Shown: positions 1 through 6,596 of the stretch, in pieces
Layout of the letters: every line of letters begins with the position of its first letter
How positions within the stretch are numbered: the stretch's first letter is position 1
DNA from: JAACFF01 sp963701435
Lineage (GTDB): Bacteria; Chloroflexota; Anaerolineae; Promineifilales; Promineifilaceae
Reading direction: 5' to 3'
Assembly: GCA_963701435.1 (NCBI GenBank)
Contig: CAVPAL010000007.1
Span: 744,001 to 808,000, forward strand
Length of the DNA: 64,000 nucleotides
Translations under genes and position numbers: made by a program
The notes under the pieces: model-generated
What the model saw: the letters and a program-made list of their open reading frames with translations, nothing else
Database searches by the model: none
What the model was told of the DNA's origin: nothing

Positions 1-1153
1 GCAAATAAGGCGTGTCGGAGGCATTCATAATTTTTGCGCGCCGGTAAACAGCATCGGTATGCTTTGGGATGGCGAGATAATCAATTTGTGGATCAAACTT
101 GTGTTGGCTGAGGGTTGTTTTGTGCGGCGAGCCGTCACTGGGAATGTCTATTTTTCCTGCTATGGCAAAGGTAACGGCCGTACCACTGTCAACAACTTCT
201 GCAACAGCCACCTCTGCGCGGGCTTCAACAGGCGCAGCCGCGGCCATTGCCGCCTCTGGCTGCGGCATATCTGCCATCAATGTTGGACCAACCTGCATTT
301 TTTTAGAACGCGGCTGCGGAACCGGCCTGGCTTTCACCTCATCAATATACCACGGCTTGAGTTCCGGCAGGCGCTGGTTCAATGCAGGACGCGCAGTGGA
401 CACCGATAGCGCTGCCTGCTCCCAATCTTGACCTGTATTTTGTTCAATCTGTGCCAGGGTATCGATCGTCAGAAAACGGCCGTTTTCCCCTTCCGCCAAC
501 CGCACGTCATATAAAGGCCGCCAGCCAGCATTACGCACCACATAGGTTAAGGTGGGAGTAAAAGCGCCGCCTTGCAAAACCGTTACGTCAACCACTGCCC
601 GATAACGCTGCCGCGGGCGTGCAGATTGCAGCGTACCCAGGTCACGGCGCAGTTTTTCCAGCCGGCGGTCAAGGACACGCTTCTGCTCATCAAGTGCGCG
701 CAAAGCGGCGCGCACTTCGTGGTCTTGATCACGCAGATTGATTGCCATGCGCATCTGTTCTTCGATAGTCAGGCGGCCGCGGGAAAGGCCGCGGGCAAAT
801 TCGGCCGTGGCGTCGCGCAGCCCAGACAGATGCGCCATGTGCGCCAACCAGCCGGCCTGATCATCCTCCAGGGCGCGTTTTTCATCTTCAACCTGCTCAA
901 TTTCCCGCTCCAGCGCCTGGACCCGCTCCGCCGGCGTCTGTTCATAAAAATGACGGGTTAATTCAACACCCATCAAACGCACGCGCGCCGCGCCGGCGCC
1001 GCCCACGCGCACCGAATCCGGCTCCAGCGTCAGCGGAAGATCATCAAAAACAATCTGGCTGGTATCCTCAGTCAGATCGACTGCTCCGACGCATGTAACC
1101 CGGGCGCGGTCAGGATACACGCTAACCTGTGAAATTTTATAAGCTGTCTTCAT
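1..1153 (-). CDS. MuiA-like DUF4140/DUF4139 protein (partial, C-terminus off the left edge)
   Basis: An open frame runs leftward from an ATG at 1153 to the window edge without a stop, giving about 384 residues of an incomplete protein. The N-terminal part (about residues 5-100, starting MKTAYKISQVSVYPDRARV) resembles DUF4140. It is followed by a charged coiled coil (about 75-165) and a DUF4139-type beta domain (GGAFTPTLTYVVRNAGWRP, then a low-complexity Ala/Glu linker, then KIDIPSDGSPHKTTL). This layout is that of the mucoidy inhibitor A family, whose biochemical role is not established. Two ACGGCCGT copies lie inside, so the gene looks native. It sits immediately downstream of the cassette array, 30 bp from the last attC-like site. 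Confidence 0.85.
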   Translation of the reverse strand, partial: MKTAYKISQVSVYPDRARVTCVGAVDLTEDTSQIVFDDLPLTLEPDSVRVGGAGAARVRLMGVELTRHFYEQTPAERVQALEREIEQVEDEKRALEDDQAGWLAHMAHLSGLRDATAEFARGLSRGRLTIEEQMRMAINLRDQDHEVRAALRALDEQKRVLDRRLEKLRRDLGTLQSARPRQRYRAVVDVTVLQGGAFTPTLTYVVRNAGWRPLYDVRLAEGENGRFLTIDTLAQIEQNTGQDWEQAALSVSTARPALNQRLPELKPWYIDEVKARPVPQPRSKKMQVGPTLMADMPQPEAAMAAAAPVEARAEVAVAEVVDSGTAVTFAIAGKIDIPSDGSPHKTTLSQHKFDPQIDYLAIPKHTDAVYRRAKIMNASDTPYL

Positions 1154-1183
1154 TTTTTATCCTTTGTAGCTCGAAAGGTCTAG

Positions 1184-1285
1184 ATGCAACGCCAGCTTCA
1201 GCAGGCGGTAGGCCGGGCAGACTGGCTAAACAGAAAGAATCAAACCAGCCCCAAACTCACCAATCCGCCGCAAGAAATGTTGGGC
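1184..1285 (-). other. attC-like recombination site 1
   Basis: Read on the minus strand, the site begins with core GCCCAAC (1285-1279) and ends with GTTGCAT (1190-1184), 102 bp in all. Its right two thirds align with attC-like site 3 (4319-4424) at roughly 80% identity over 60 bp, including the stretch AACGCC-GCTTCAGC-GGCGG-AGGCCG. The R' core is not canonical (GTTGCAT against GTTRRRY), and the two arms pair only partly, so this copy is probably decayed. The stop codon of vapC lies 6 bp before the site, a spacing typical of integron cassettes. It is the last site of the array before the MuiA-like gene. Confidence 0.65.
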
Positions 1286-1291
1286 GGATTA

Positions 1292-1678
1292 TCAATTTTT
1301 ACCGCTCTCTTTTGCCACATACTTTACGTCAGGAAGGGAATCAAAATCAATATCCTGAGTCCACAACACCGCTTCGTAATTTTGAGCTGTGGCTAGCATG
1401 ATGCTGTCGGCCATAGGGATTTTTATTTCATATGAAATTTTGGCCGCGCTGATAGCTATCGTCAAATCAAGGTCAACTACCTGTCCTTGCATCATAATCG
1501 CAACTGCTTCAATTGCTTTGTCTTCCCCTCGCTGCTGCAGAACCCGTTTGAAAACTTCATATAAGCTTATGGTAGGGACTAACAATTCCTCTAAATTTTC
1601 TATGGCAGGTGCAAAAAATTCAGCGTTTGAACCATCGGCGAAATATTCCAACCACCCTGAGGAATCCATGACATTCAT
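1292..1678 (-). CDS. vapC: VapC-type PIN-domain toxin RNase
   Basis: This 128-residue protein has the PIN-domain layout: MNVMDSSGWLEYF at the N-terminus with Asp5, a Glu in the SLYEVFKRVL helix, Asp in the ADSIMLATAQ stretch and WTQDIDF near the end. These give the four acidic residues that bind the metal in PIN ribonucleases. VapC toxins cleave tRNA or rRNA and are neutralised by the co-encoded VapB. The ATG overlaps the vapB stop by 4 bp (ATGA), the usual translational coupling of such pairs. The pair forms one cassette of the array, and toxin-antitoxin pairs are common cargo of chromosomal integrons. The target RNA cannot be inferred. Confidence 0.93.
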   Translation of the reverse strand: MNVMDSSGWLEYFADGSNAEFFAPAIENLEELLVPTISLYEVFKRVLQQRGEDKAIEAVAIMMQGQVVDLDLTIAISAAKISYEIKIPMADSIMLATAQNYEAVLWTQDIDFDSLPDVKYVAKESGKN

Positions 1679-1881
1679 AAGCGATCTGCTTCTCGCTCGA
1701 TTGAGGTATCGATACCTTTTAAGAAACCACGTGATGATTTGATAGGGCGAATAGGGATAAGTTCAATGCGGTTTTCATACCGAACAACTTGAACTTTTTG
1801 GCCGGATTGAATGTTTAAAGCCTCACGGATTGCCTTGGGGATAACAACTTGAAATTTAGGCGAGACGGTGACGGTAGTCAT
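1675..1881 (-). CDS. vapB: VapB-type AbrB/MazE-fold antitoxin
   Basis: This 68-residue protein begins MTTVTVSPKFQVVIPKAIRE, the swapped-hairpin AbrB signature (VSPKFQVVIPKAIREALNI). The Arg/Asp/Glu-rich C-terminus is probably the toxin-binding tail. It is preceded by a good ribosome binding site (GTAGGAG) and overlaps vapC by 4 bp. Such antitoxins repress their own operon by binding palindromes near the promoter. A perfect 15-bp palindrome lies at 1920-1934, about 40 bp upstream of the start, and is a candidate site. Confidence 0.93.
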   Translation of the reverse strand: MTTVTVSPKFQVVIPKAIREALNIQSGQKVQVVRYENRIELIPIRPIKSSRGFLKGIDTSIEREADRL

Positions 1882-1919
1882 ACAGAAACTCCTACGATCC
1901 TGATCGAGTATTACAATAG

Positions 1920-1934
1920 TTGATTTTAAATCAA
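1920..1934 (-). promoter_or_regulatory. Candidate vapBC operator palindrome
   Basis: TTGATTTTAAATCAA is a perfect 15-mer palindrome (7-bp arms around one base). It starts 39 bp upstream of the vapB ATG. On the minus strand it overlaps a possible -35 (TTGATT) followed 15 bases later by TAATAC. Autoregulation by VapB is the expected use; this is inferred from position and symmetry. Confidence 0.5.
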
Positions 1935-2089
1935 TATCCTGAACGACACAAGAAAATCTAAGCTGTCTTCTGGCGCCTCTCCACCCTAACGTTTGCTTTG
2001 CCCGACGCGAGCAAAAACTAAATCCTTCATGAACAAGACCACTCCACTCACCTCAACCTTGTCATGCGATTCGATCAAAAGGCGGCTTT

Positions 2090-2655
2090 TCAGGTCGCAC
2101 CACTGCCAAACATACCAAGAGATGTGATCAAGACCGTTCCAGCTATCTCTTTCATCTGGTGGGGCGCTCTACCAAGAACTCGAAAGAAGAGGCGACGGAT
2201 AAAGCCTGGGATCACCCAACCCATTGATTACCTTGTACCTCTTCTACCTTTTTGGTTTGAGCCTGCCTGATTTCCTGACGTATCTCTTTAACAGATTTCC
2301 GGTTTGCAGCCCTGATAACCGTGAAAATGACGCTCTTTCGTCCTTCAACTGTCCGTTCAACGGCTGTGGCGATGTCCGCATCTTCAAAGATAATTAGCCG
2401 ATTACGCCAATCACGGTATGCATGTACATTCCTGTTCATATTTACCGTTCGTGCACAGCAGTATATGATGAAGCCCGTAAAAGATAGGGACTCGCCCGTT
2501 TGCTGCATTATCTCTTGAAGGCGTTGGCGCGGTTTGGTTACATCCACTTCTATTAAACCATGAATCATGTGCCTTCGGTTTGCTGCGTCCAGCACGTCGG
2601 TCATAATCTGCCGACTAGGCGAAAAAGATTTGGGTGTGTATGTGCTATCGCTCAT
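2090..2655 (-). pseudogene. Frameshifted, truncated 2-oxoacid dehydrogenase E2/CAT-like acyltransferase
   Basis: The first frame runs from ATG 2655 (MSDSTYTPKSFSPSRQIM) to a stop at 2212. It reads like the catalytic domain of 2-oxoacid dehydrogenase E2 / chloramphenicol-acetyltransferase-like proteins (GLIEVDVTKPRQRL, SLSFTGFIIYCCART, FEDADIATAVER). Just before that stop the similarity continues in another frame from about 2218 to a stop at 2090 (FIRRLFFRVLGRAP, then GTVLITSLGMFGSGAT). The gene therefore carries a frameshift near 2215-2220. The C-terminal part with the family's catalytic His motif is missing. A GTG at 2688 behind AAAGGTGG is an alternative start. The gene lies in the cassette array and its own 3' attC is not recognisable, so this cassette has probably suffered a deletion. 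Confidence 0.7.
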
Positions 2656-2998
2656 TGGTTCAAGGGTTGTGAGGGGTTCTTTCCTCACGCAACCACCTTT
2701 CGCTTGTCAGCGGTAACGATGTTTATCAGTCATTCACATATGTTGACCTTACCACGCGACCCTGGCTCCTGGCCTGCCAGGTGTTGGCAGTCACCGTTTC
2801 CTCTCACGATTTCACGGCCATCTCTTTTGAGATGAGGCTTCATTGTCCCAAAGGCTTCGCACTTCGTCGTTGCCAACGACGCACGCTCCGGTAGGGTACT
2901 GATGGCAGAACATCAGAGCCTACCCCAGGTAGCTGGGGGTTGAATCCGTCACTGAATTGTGAATGTACAACAGCTACTCATGCGACTTCGTGTCGCAC
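2656..2998 (-). ncRNA. Strongly folded leader, possible group II intron 5' remnant
   Basis: Read on the minus strand, this 340-base gene-free stretch is a chain of perfect hairpins: TGCGAC/GTCGCA (about 2980-2996), CCCCAG/CTGGGG (2923-2938), GGTAGG enclosing CTGATG/CATCAG (2890-2924), CGTCGTT/AACGACG (2865-2881), ATCTC/GAGAT (about 2820-2834) and CCTGGC/CCAGG (about 2765-2782). It begins GTGCG exactly where the attC-like core GTTGGG ends. GTGCG is the usual 5' end of bacterial group II introns, and the later stretch GTGAATGACTGATAAACATC resembles intron domain I as I remember it. No reverse transcriptase and no domain V were found. The alternative is a structured 5' leader of the downstream E2-like gene. 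Confidence 0.45.
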
Positions 2999-3120
2999 CC
3001 CAACGGCAGAGTTCACTTGCGCCGGGTTTGCCCGGACGACCCACTCAACAGCAACTTCGCTGCCCAAGTGCGGTTGTTAAAATGCCAGGATTAGGCGTCA
3101 AGTGCAATGTGTTGTTGGGC
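2998..3120 (-). other. attC-like recombination site 2
   Basis: On the minus strand the site runs from GCCCAAC (3120-3114) to GTTGGGG (3004-2998), 123 bp. The arms pair as attC sites do. The outer core is CCCAAC, followed by an unpaired spacer. The inner box is CACTTG with CGCC, where one arm carries a single extra base (CACTTGACGCC against CACTTGCGCC). The terminal loop contains GCCGGGTTTGCCCGGAC. The last base of the R' core is G where a pyrimidine is expected. That base is also the first G of the GTGCG that starts the folded element next to it, as if something had inserted inside the core. The stop of the upstream nuclease-like gene lies 20 bp away. Confidence 0.8.
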
Positions 3121-3140
3121 TGCTCTTTAAGAAAAACCGT

Positions 3141-4289
3141 TCATTTCAAATTCAACTTCAATACACTTGCTGGAGATTTTCCATCCTTGAAGGCGATTTT
3201 ACCATCTTTTGGTAAAGCTTCTGACAATTCAGTCAACACATCGTTATAAGGATACTCTGCCCAAGGGTTATGAAATAACATTATCTCAGAAATGCCAAGA
3301 CTCCAGGGTGAGATGCTCTTTCCAATTAGAACAGCACTTACCCGCGTGTTTTTAATTCCATTAGGGGCTACCCAAACCCCATCCCTCGCCCGTTCATATT
3401 CCACTGGTGGTGGAACCTCAGAATACCGAACTATTGCCTGTACCGTTCCAAACAATGCATCTACTACATCATCTCTATCTAAAGACCACCCAAACACATT
3501 CACTGCAACAATATAGGGGCAATTAAGTTTACCATATTTGGTTGCTTTTCTTTCCACAGATTTTCTTATTGCCGAAGTAGTATTAACCCTTTCAAATCCA
3601 CGAGATTGCACGCCTATTGGACGAACATCTGCCTTTTCCCGTGCTTCTGGCCACTTGGGAATTGGATAAAATGTAATCTTCCAACCGTCGTGTTCATATT
3701 TCCAGTGTGGTAAGCCCTGATTGCCTTTTGCTTCGTAATCTATAATGACTTTATCAGGATTAAGCTCAGATAAGTGCTCCTGTAGAAATTTTCTAATCGC
3801 TTTGGCTGATGGAGGCGTTTTTGGCCTACCATCCAACTTCATTCCAATAAAGAAATCAGGAGACGACATTCTATTTACCGCATCAAAAACCTCGTTCATT
3901 CTAGCATTGCTAGCTGCTTCATCTGCCGAGACATCAGTTGCTACTGTTGCTTCAAGAAAAAACTTCTCTCCAGTTGGAGAATGAACAAAAAAGTCGGGCT
4001 TTGTACCAGTAATCCCGTCAGGTTCAACCTCAATAATGCAATCGAATGCAGTTAGTAAAGCATGAAGATATAATTCAAAAAACGCCCCCTGAAATTGATC
4101 CTTCTTGCGCGATTGGAACCGTGATTTCAATTTATAATTTTTATCAGGAAAATTGACGTACCATTCATCGAGTATTTTGCGAATTGTGGCTACTTCTGGC
4201 CTTGCAGAACGATTCAGGAATTCGTATTCCAACTCTGTGTATGACGCAGGGCTTAAATCAGTTCGATCAACCTCATCAAATAATGACAT
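3141..4289 (-). CDS. Cassette-borne PD-(D/E)XK-like protein, possible nuclease
   Basis: This 382-residue soluble protein is not one I can name. I chose ATG 4289 (MSLFDEVDRTDLSP); the longer frame would run back through the attC-like site. About residues 68-115 resemble the core of PD-(D/E)XK nucleases: a helix with Glu72 (FQGAFFELYLHALL), then PDF with Asp99, then FFLEAT with Glu113 and Thr115 in place of the usual Lys. The spacing fits, but Lys to Thr leaves activity uncertain. The C-terminal half is Trp- and Pro-rich (WPEAREKADVRPIG; FHNPWAEYPYN). Base composition is more AT-rich than the neighbouring native genes. The leader after the cassette core is only 36 bp. A role in defence is an inference from the fold and the setting. 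Confidence 0.7.
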   Translation of the reverse strand: MSLFDEVDRTDLSPASYTELEYEFLNRSARPEVATIRKILDEWYVNFPDKNYKLKSRFQSRKKDQFQGAFFELYLHALLTAFDCIIEVEPDGITGTKPDFFVHSPTGEKFFLEATVATDVSADEAASNARMNEVFDAVNRMSSPDFFIGMKLDGRPKTPPSAKAIRKFLQEHLSELNPDKVIIDYEAKGNQGLPHWKYEHDGWKITFYPIPKWPEAREKADVRPIGVQSRGFERVNTTSAIRKSVERKATKYGKLNCPYIVAVNVFGWSLDRDDVVDALFGTVQAIVRYSEVPPPVEYERARDGVWVAPNGIKNTRVSAVLIGKSISPWSLGISEIMLFHNPWAEYPYNDVLTELSEALPKDGKIAFKDGKSPASVLKLNLK

Positions 4290-4318
4290 TTTTCTAAAAA
4301 TTGAATTCTTGATGTGCA

Positions 4319-4424
4319 GCCCAACGCCGGCTTCAGCGGGCGGCAGGCCGAGCGGTCTCGATGGCCAAACGGAACGAATCAAATGAGCCCATTATTCGCC
4401 ATTCCGCTGAAAGCCTTGTTAGCC
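4319..4424 (-). other. attC-like recombination site 3
   Basis: On the minus strand the site runs from GGCTAAC (4424-4418) to GTTGGGC (4325-4319), 106 bp, with a canonical GTTRRRY R' core. The 21-base arms at 4319-4339 and 4404-4424 match at 14 of 21 positions. The matches fall in the outer AAC core and an inner TTCAGCGG box, separated by an unpaired spacer as in attC sites. The cassette ends also agree. The tail GGTGGCTAAC (4427-4418) is the exact inverse of the head of the same cassette at 5144-5135. The bases after R' (GTTGGGCTGC, 4325-4316) are the exact inverse of the tail of the next cassette (3123-3114). Confidence 0.85.
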
Positions 4425-4511
4425 ACCGAGCTGGACATACATTTTTTGTTTTAGTTTGAATGTGTAAATCATTACAACTTATAAAAAGCAAACGTATTTT
4501 GGAATTAATAT

Positions 4512-5123
4512 CTACAACGCACCAATTAACTTTAGAAAAGCCAAAATCTGATCAGTAGCAAGATATTTTGCACAACTCACTAATTCTCTCACAGTAAGGT
4601 CTTTACCGGTGGCTGATATTTTGAATTCGGTTGATCCAATAAGGTAGAATTTTCGGCTTAAGCGTGAATGAGTGAGGGGGTTTCTAGTCCCATGAACATC
4701 AATATAACGTTTATCAGATAAAACTCCATCAATCCAACCAAGAGCCGAATTCGGTAACAACGCACGTCGTTTAGAGATTGTTTTCGAAGTGTATTTCTTG
4801 TCGAAATCACGCAAATCAAGTTCTTGAGTTTTATTCCAGGAACAATACTCTCTACCCAGTGCAGCCGCACATAAATCTAGAGAGGATATTGCTGTTCCAG
4901 TTGTCCAACGAATGTGAGCTATATCCTTAACATCAGGATGATGAAGGGAGTTATTTCGTGGATTGCTTTGATGTTCACGATCCAATTCGTCAATGTAGTA
5001 AAGGCTTTCAGCCCCCCAAACCGCCCATAAAATGAGAGCTCCAACTTCGCCACGATTCCTGCCGCGTGACTCAAATGCCTGAATTATTTCTCTTGGAGGT
5101 TTTGGCCAAATTTTTATGGACAT
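4512..5123 (-). CDS. Cassette-borne protein with HEPN-like RX4H motif
   Basis: This 203-residue protein starts MSIKIWPKPPREII. It is largely helical and has no signal peptide or membrane segment. I do not recognise a named family. Near the C-terminus HGTRNPLTHSRL contains Arg147-Asn-X3-His152, which fits the RX4-6H motif with a polar second residue that defines the active site of many HEPN ribonucleases. A conserved helix before it (SLDLCAAALGREY) is compatible with that fold. The gene starts about 20 bp after a cassette head core, is AT-rich, and is followed by about 85 bp before its attC-like site. HEPN membership is a hypothesis from one motif. Confidence 0.65.
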   Translation of the reverse strand: MSIKIWPKPPREIIQAFESRGRNRGEVGALILWAVWGAESLYYIDELDREHQSNPRNNSLHHPDVKDIAHIRWTTGTAISSLDLCAAALGREYCSWNKTQELDLRDFDKKYTSKTISKRRALLPNSALGWIDGVLSDKRYIDVHGTRNPLTHSRLSRKFYLIGSTEFKISATGKDLTVRELVSCAKYLATDQILAFLKLIGAL

Positions 5124-5134
5124 AAGATATTTTT

Positions 5135-5144
5135 GGTGGCTAAC
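5135..5144 (-). other. Cassette head core site (GTTAGCC)
   Basis: On the minus strand GTTAGCCACC starts about 20 bp before the first cassette gene. It is the exact inverse of GGTGGCTAAC at the end of the same cassette (4427-4418). This is the relation expected between the start of a linear integron cassette and its own attC. It marks the upstream edge of the array, directly against the trmFO stop codon. No attI or integrase gene follows. Confidence 0.7.
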
Positions 5145-5154
5145 ATATTATTAT

Positions 5155-6513
5155 CTAGCCTAAACTCACCTCGGCGGCAGCGCGATCATAATTTAGTTCA
5201 TATGCGCGCGCGAAACGGCGCAGGGATGTCAATGCGCGGTCGGCATACCACCAGGAGCGTTCTTTTTTCCCGGTTTTGCCCGGCGGCGGCGCAAACAGGC
5301 CAAAGTTGGCTTTCATCGGCTGAAAATCGCGCGGAGCTGCGTGTGATACATAATGACACAGGGCGCCTAACATGGTATTGGTGGGGAAGATCACCGGATT
5401 TTCTCCTTTTAAGCAGCGGGCGGCATTGAGTCCGGCCGCCAATCCCGTGCCTGCATTGCCCATGTACCCTTCAACGCCGGTGATTTGTCCGGCAAAAAAG
5501 AGATCGGCGCGGCGGCGGTACTGCATGGTCGGATGCAGCAGACGCGGCGCATTAATATAGGTATTGCGGTGCAGCATGCCATAGCGTAAAAATTCGGCGT
5601 TTTCCAGGCCGGGTATTAAGCGCAGCGCCTGCTTTTGCTGGCCCCATTTGAGATTGGTTTGGAATCCCACCATATTGTAGAGCGAACCGGCCAAATTATC
5701 CTGGCGCAGTTGCACGACGGCATACGGCCGTTTCCCCGTGCGCGGATCCGTCAAACCAACCGGCCGCATAGGACCATAGGCCAACGCTTGCTGGCCGCGC
5801 TTCGCCAGCGCCTCTATCGGCATACAACCCTCAAAAAACTGCGGGTCTTCGCGTTCAAATTGTTTTAGCGTGATGGTTTCGGCTGCAATCAATGCGTTAT
5901 AAAAACGATCATACTCCGCCTGCGTCATGGGGCAGTTGATGTAATCGCCGTCAATTTGCTCGCCTTGATCATAGCGGGATTGGCGGAAAGCAATATCCAT
6001 ATTGATGCTCTCATAGCTGACAATGGGCGAAACGGCGTCATAAAAATAGAGATAATCCTGGCCGGAAAGCTTTTGCAATTCGCCGGTAAGCGCCGCTGAG
6101 GTCAAAGGGCCGCTGGCAATAATGACGGGCGTGTTTGGAACGGCCGTTACTTCTGCACGAATCAATTCAATTTGTGGATGCGCTTCAATGCGGCGGGTGA
6201 CTGCTTCGGCAAATGAATTACGATCGACTGCAAGCGACGAACCGGCGGGAACGGCCGTTTCCGCCGCACAAGCCAAAATCAACGATCCCAAACCACGCAG
6301 TTCTGCTTTCAGCAAGCCCGGCGCTTTATTCACAAGGTTTGAACCCAATGAATTACTGCACACCAACTCAGCCAGGCGATCGGTTTCATGCGCCGGGGTT
6401 TGGCGGCGCGGACGCATTTCAAACAGGCGCACATTTATACCAGCCTCGGCTGCCTGCCAGGCCGCTTCTGTCCCTGCCAATCCACCACCGATAATCGTTA
6501 AATCTTCAGGCAT
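5155..6513 (-). CDS. trmFO: Methylenetetrahydrofolate-tRNA-(uracil-5-)-methyltransferase
   Basis: This 452-residue FAD- and folate-dependent enzyme makes 5-methyluridine at position 54 of tRNA. The N-terminus carries the FAD-binding motif (IIGGGLAGTEAAWQAA), then the family stretch FEMRP...LVCSNSLGS. The later segments GCMPIEALA, PRTGKRPYAVVQLR, FAGQITGVEGYMGNAGTGL and the C-terminal helix region are all typical of TrmFO. The length is as expected. Three ACGGCCGT copies lie inside, so the gene is native and borders the cassette island on its stop-codon side. The stop is 10 bp from the first cassette core. Confidence 0.97.
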   Translation of the reverse strand: MPEDLTIIGGGLAGTEAAWQAAEAGINVRLFEMRPRRQTPAHETDRLAELVCSNSLGSNLVNKAPGLLKAELRGLGSLILACAAETAVPAGSSLAVDRNSFAEAVTRRIEAHPQIELIRAEVTAVPNTPVIIASGPLTSAALTGELQKLSGQDYLYFYDAVSPIVSYESINMDIAFRQSRYDQGEQIDGDYINCPMTQAEYDRFYNALIAAETITLKQFEREDPQFFEGCMPIEALAKRGQQALAYGPMRPVGLTDPRTGKRPYAVVQLRQDNLAGSLYNMVGFQTNLKWGQQKQALRLIPGLENAEFLRYGMLHRNTYINAPRLLHPTMQYRRRADLFFAGQITGVEGYMGNAGTGLAAGLNAARCLKGENPVIFPTNTMLGALCHYVSHAAPRDFQPMKANFGLFAPPPGKTGKKERSWWYADRALTSLRRFARAYELNYDRAAAEVSLG

Positions 6514-6596
6514 ATATCAAGCCAACCCTTCATAAATTAACCCGGGAACCGGCCGCAATTAACATTGTTTCCCTATCCAACGCAATCATCTTACCA

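Noticed and set aside
59..431. Plus-strand open frames at the left edge
   Set aside because: They are antisense to the partial MuiA-like gene, which reads continuously from 1153 to the edge with family-like sequence.
2865..2938. Plus-strand reading of the hairpin chain as the omega RNA / right end of an IS200/IS605 element
   Set aside because: The structure and the GGGGGTTGAA stretch are reminiscent, but no tnpB or tnpA coding sequence lies upstream. The minus-strand reading starts GTGCG exactly at the attC core, which explains more. Not fully excluded.
4290..4382. A 31-residue N-terminal extension of the PD-(D/E)XK-like protein
   Set aside because: The extension would be translated through the attC-like site 3. 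MSLFDEVDRT at 4289 is a better start and leaves a short cassette leader.
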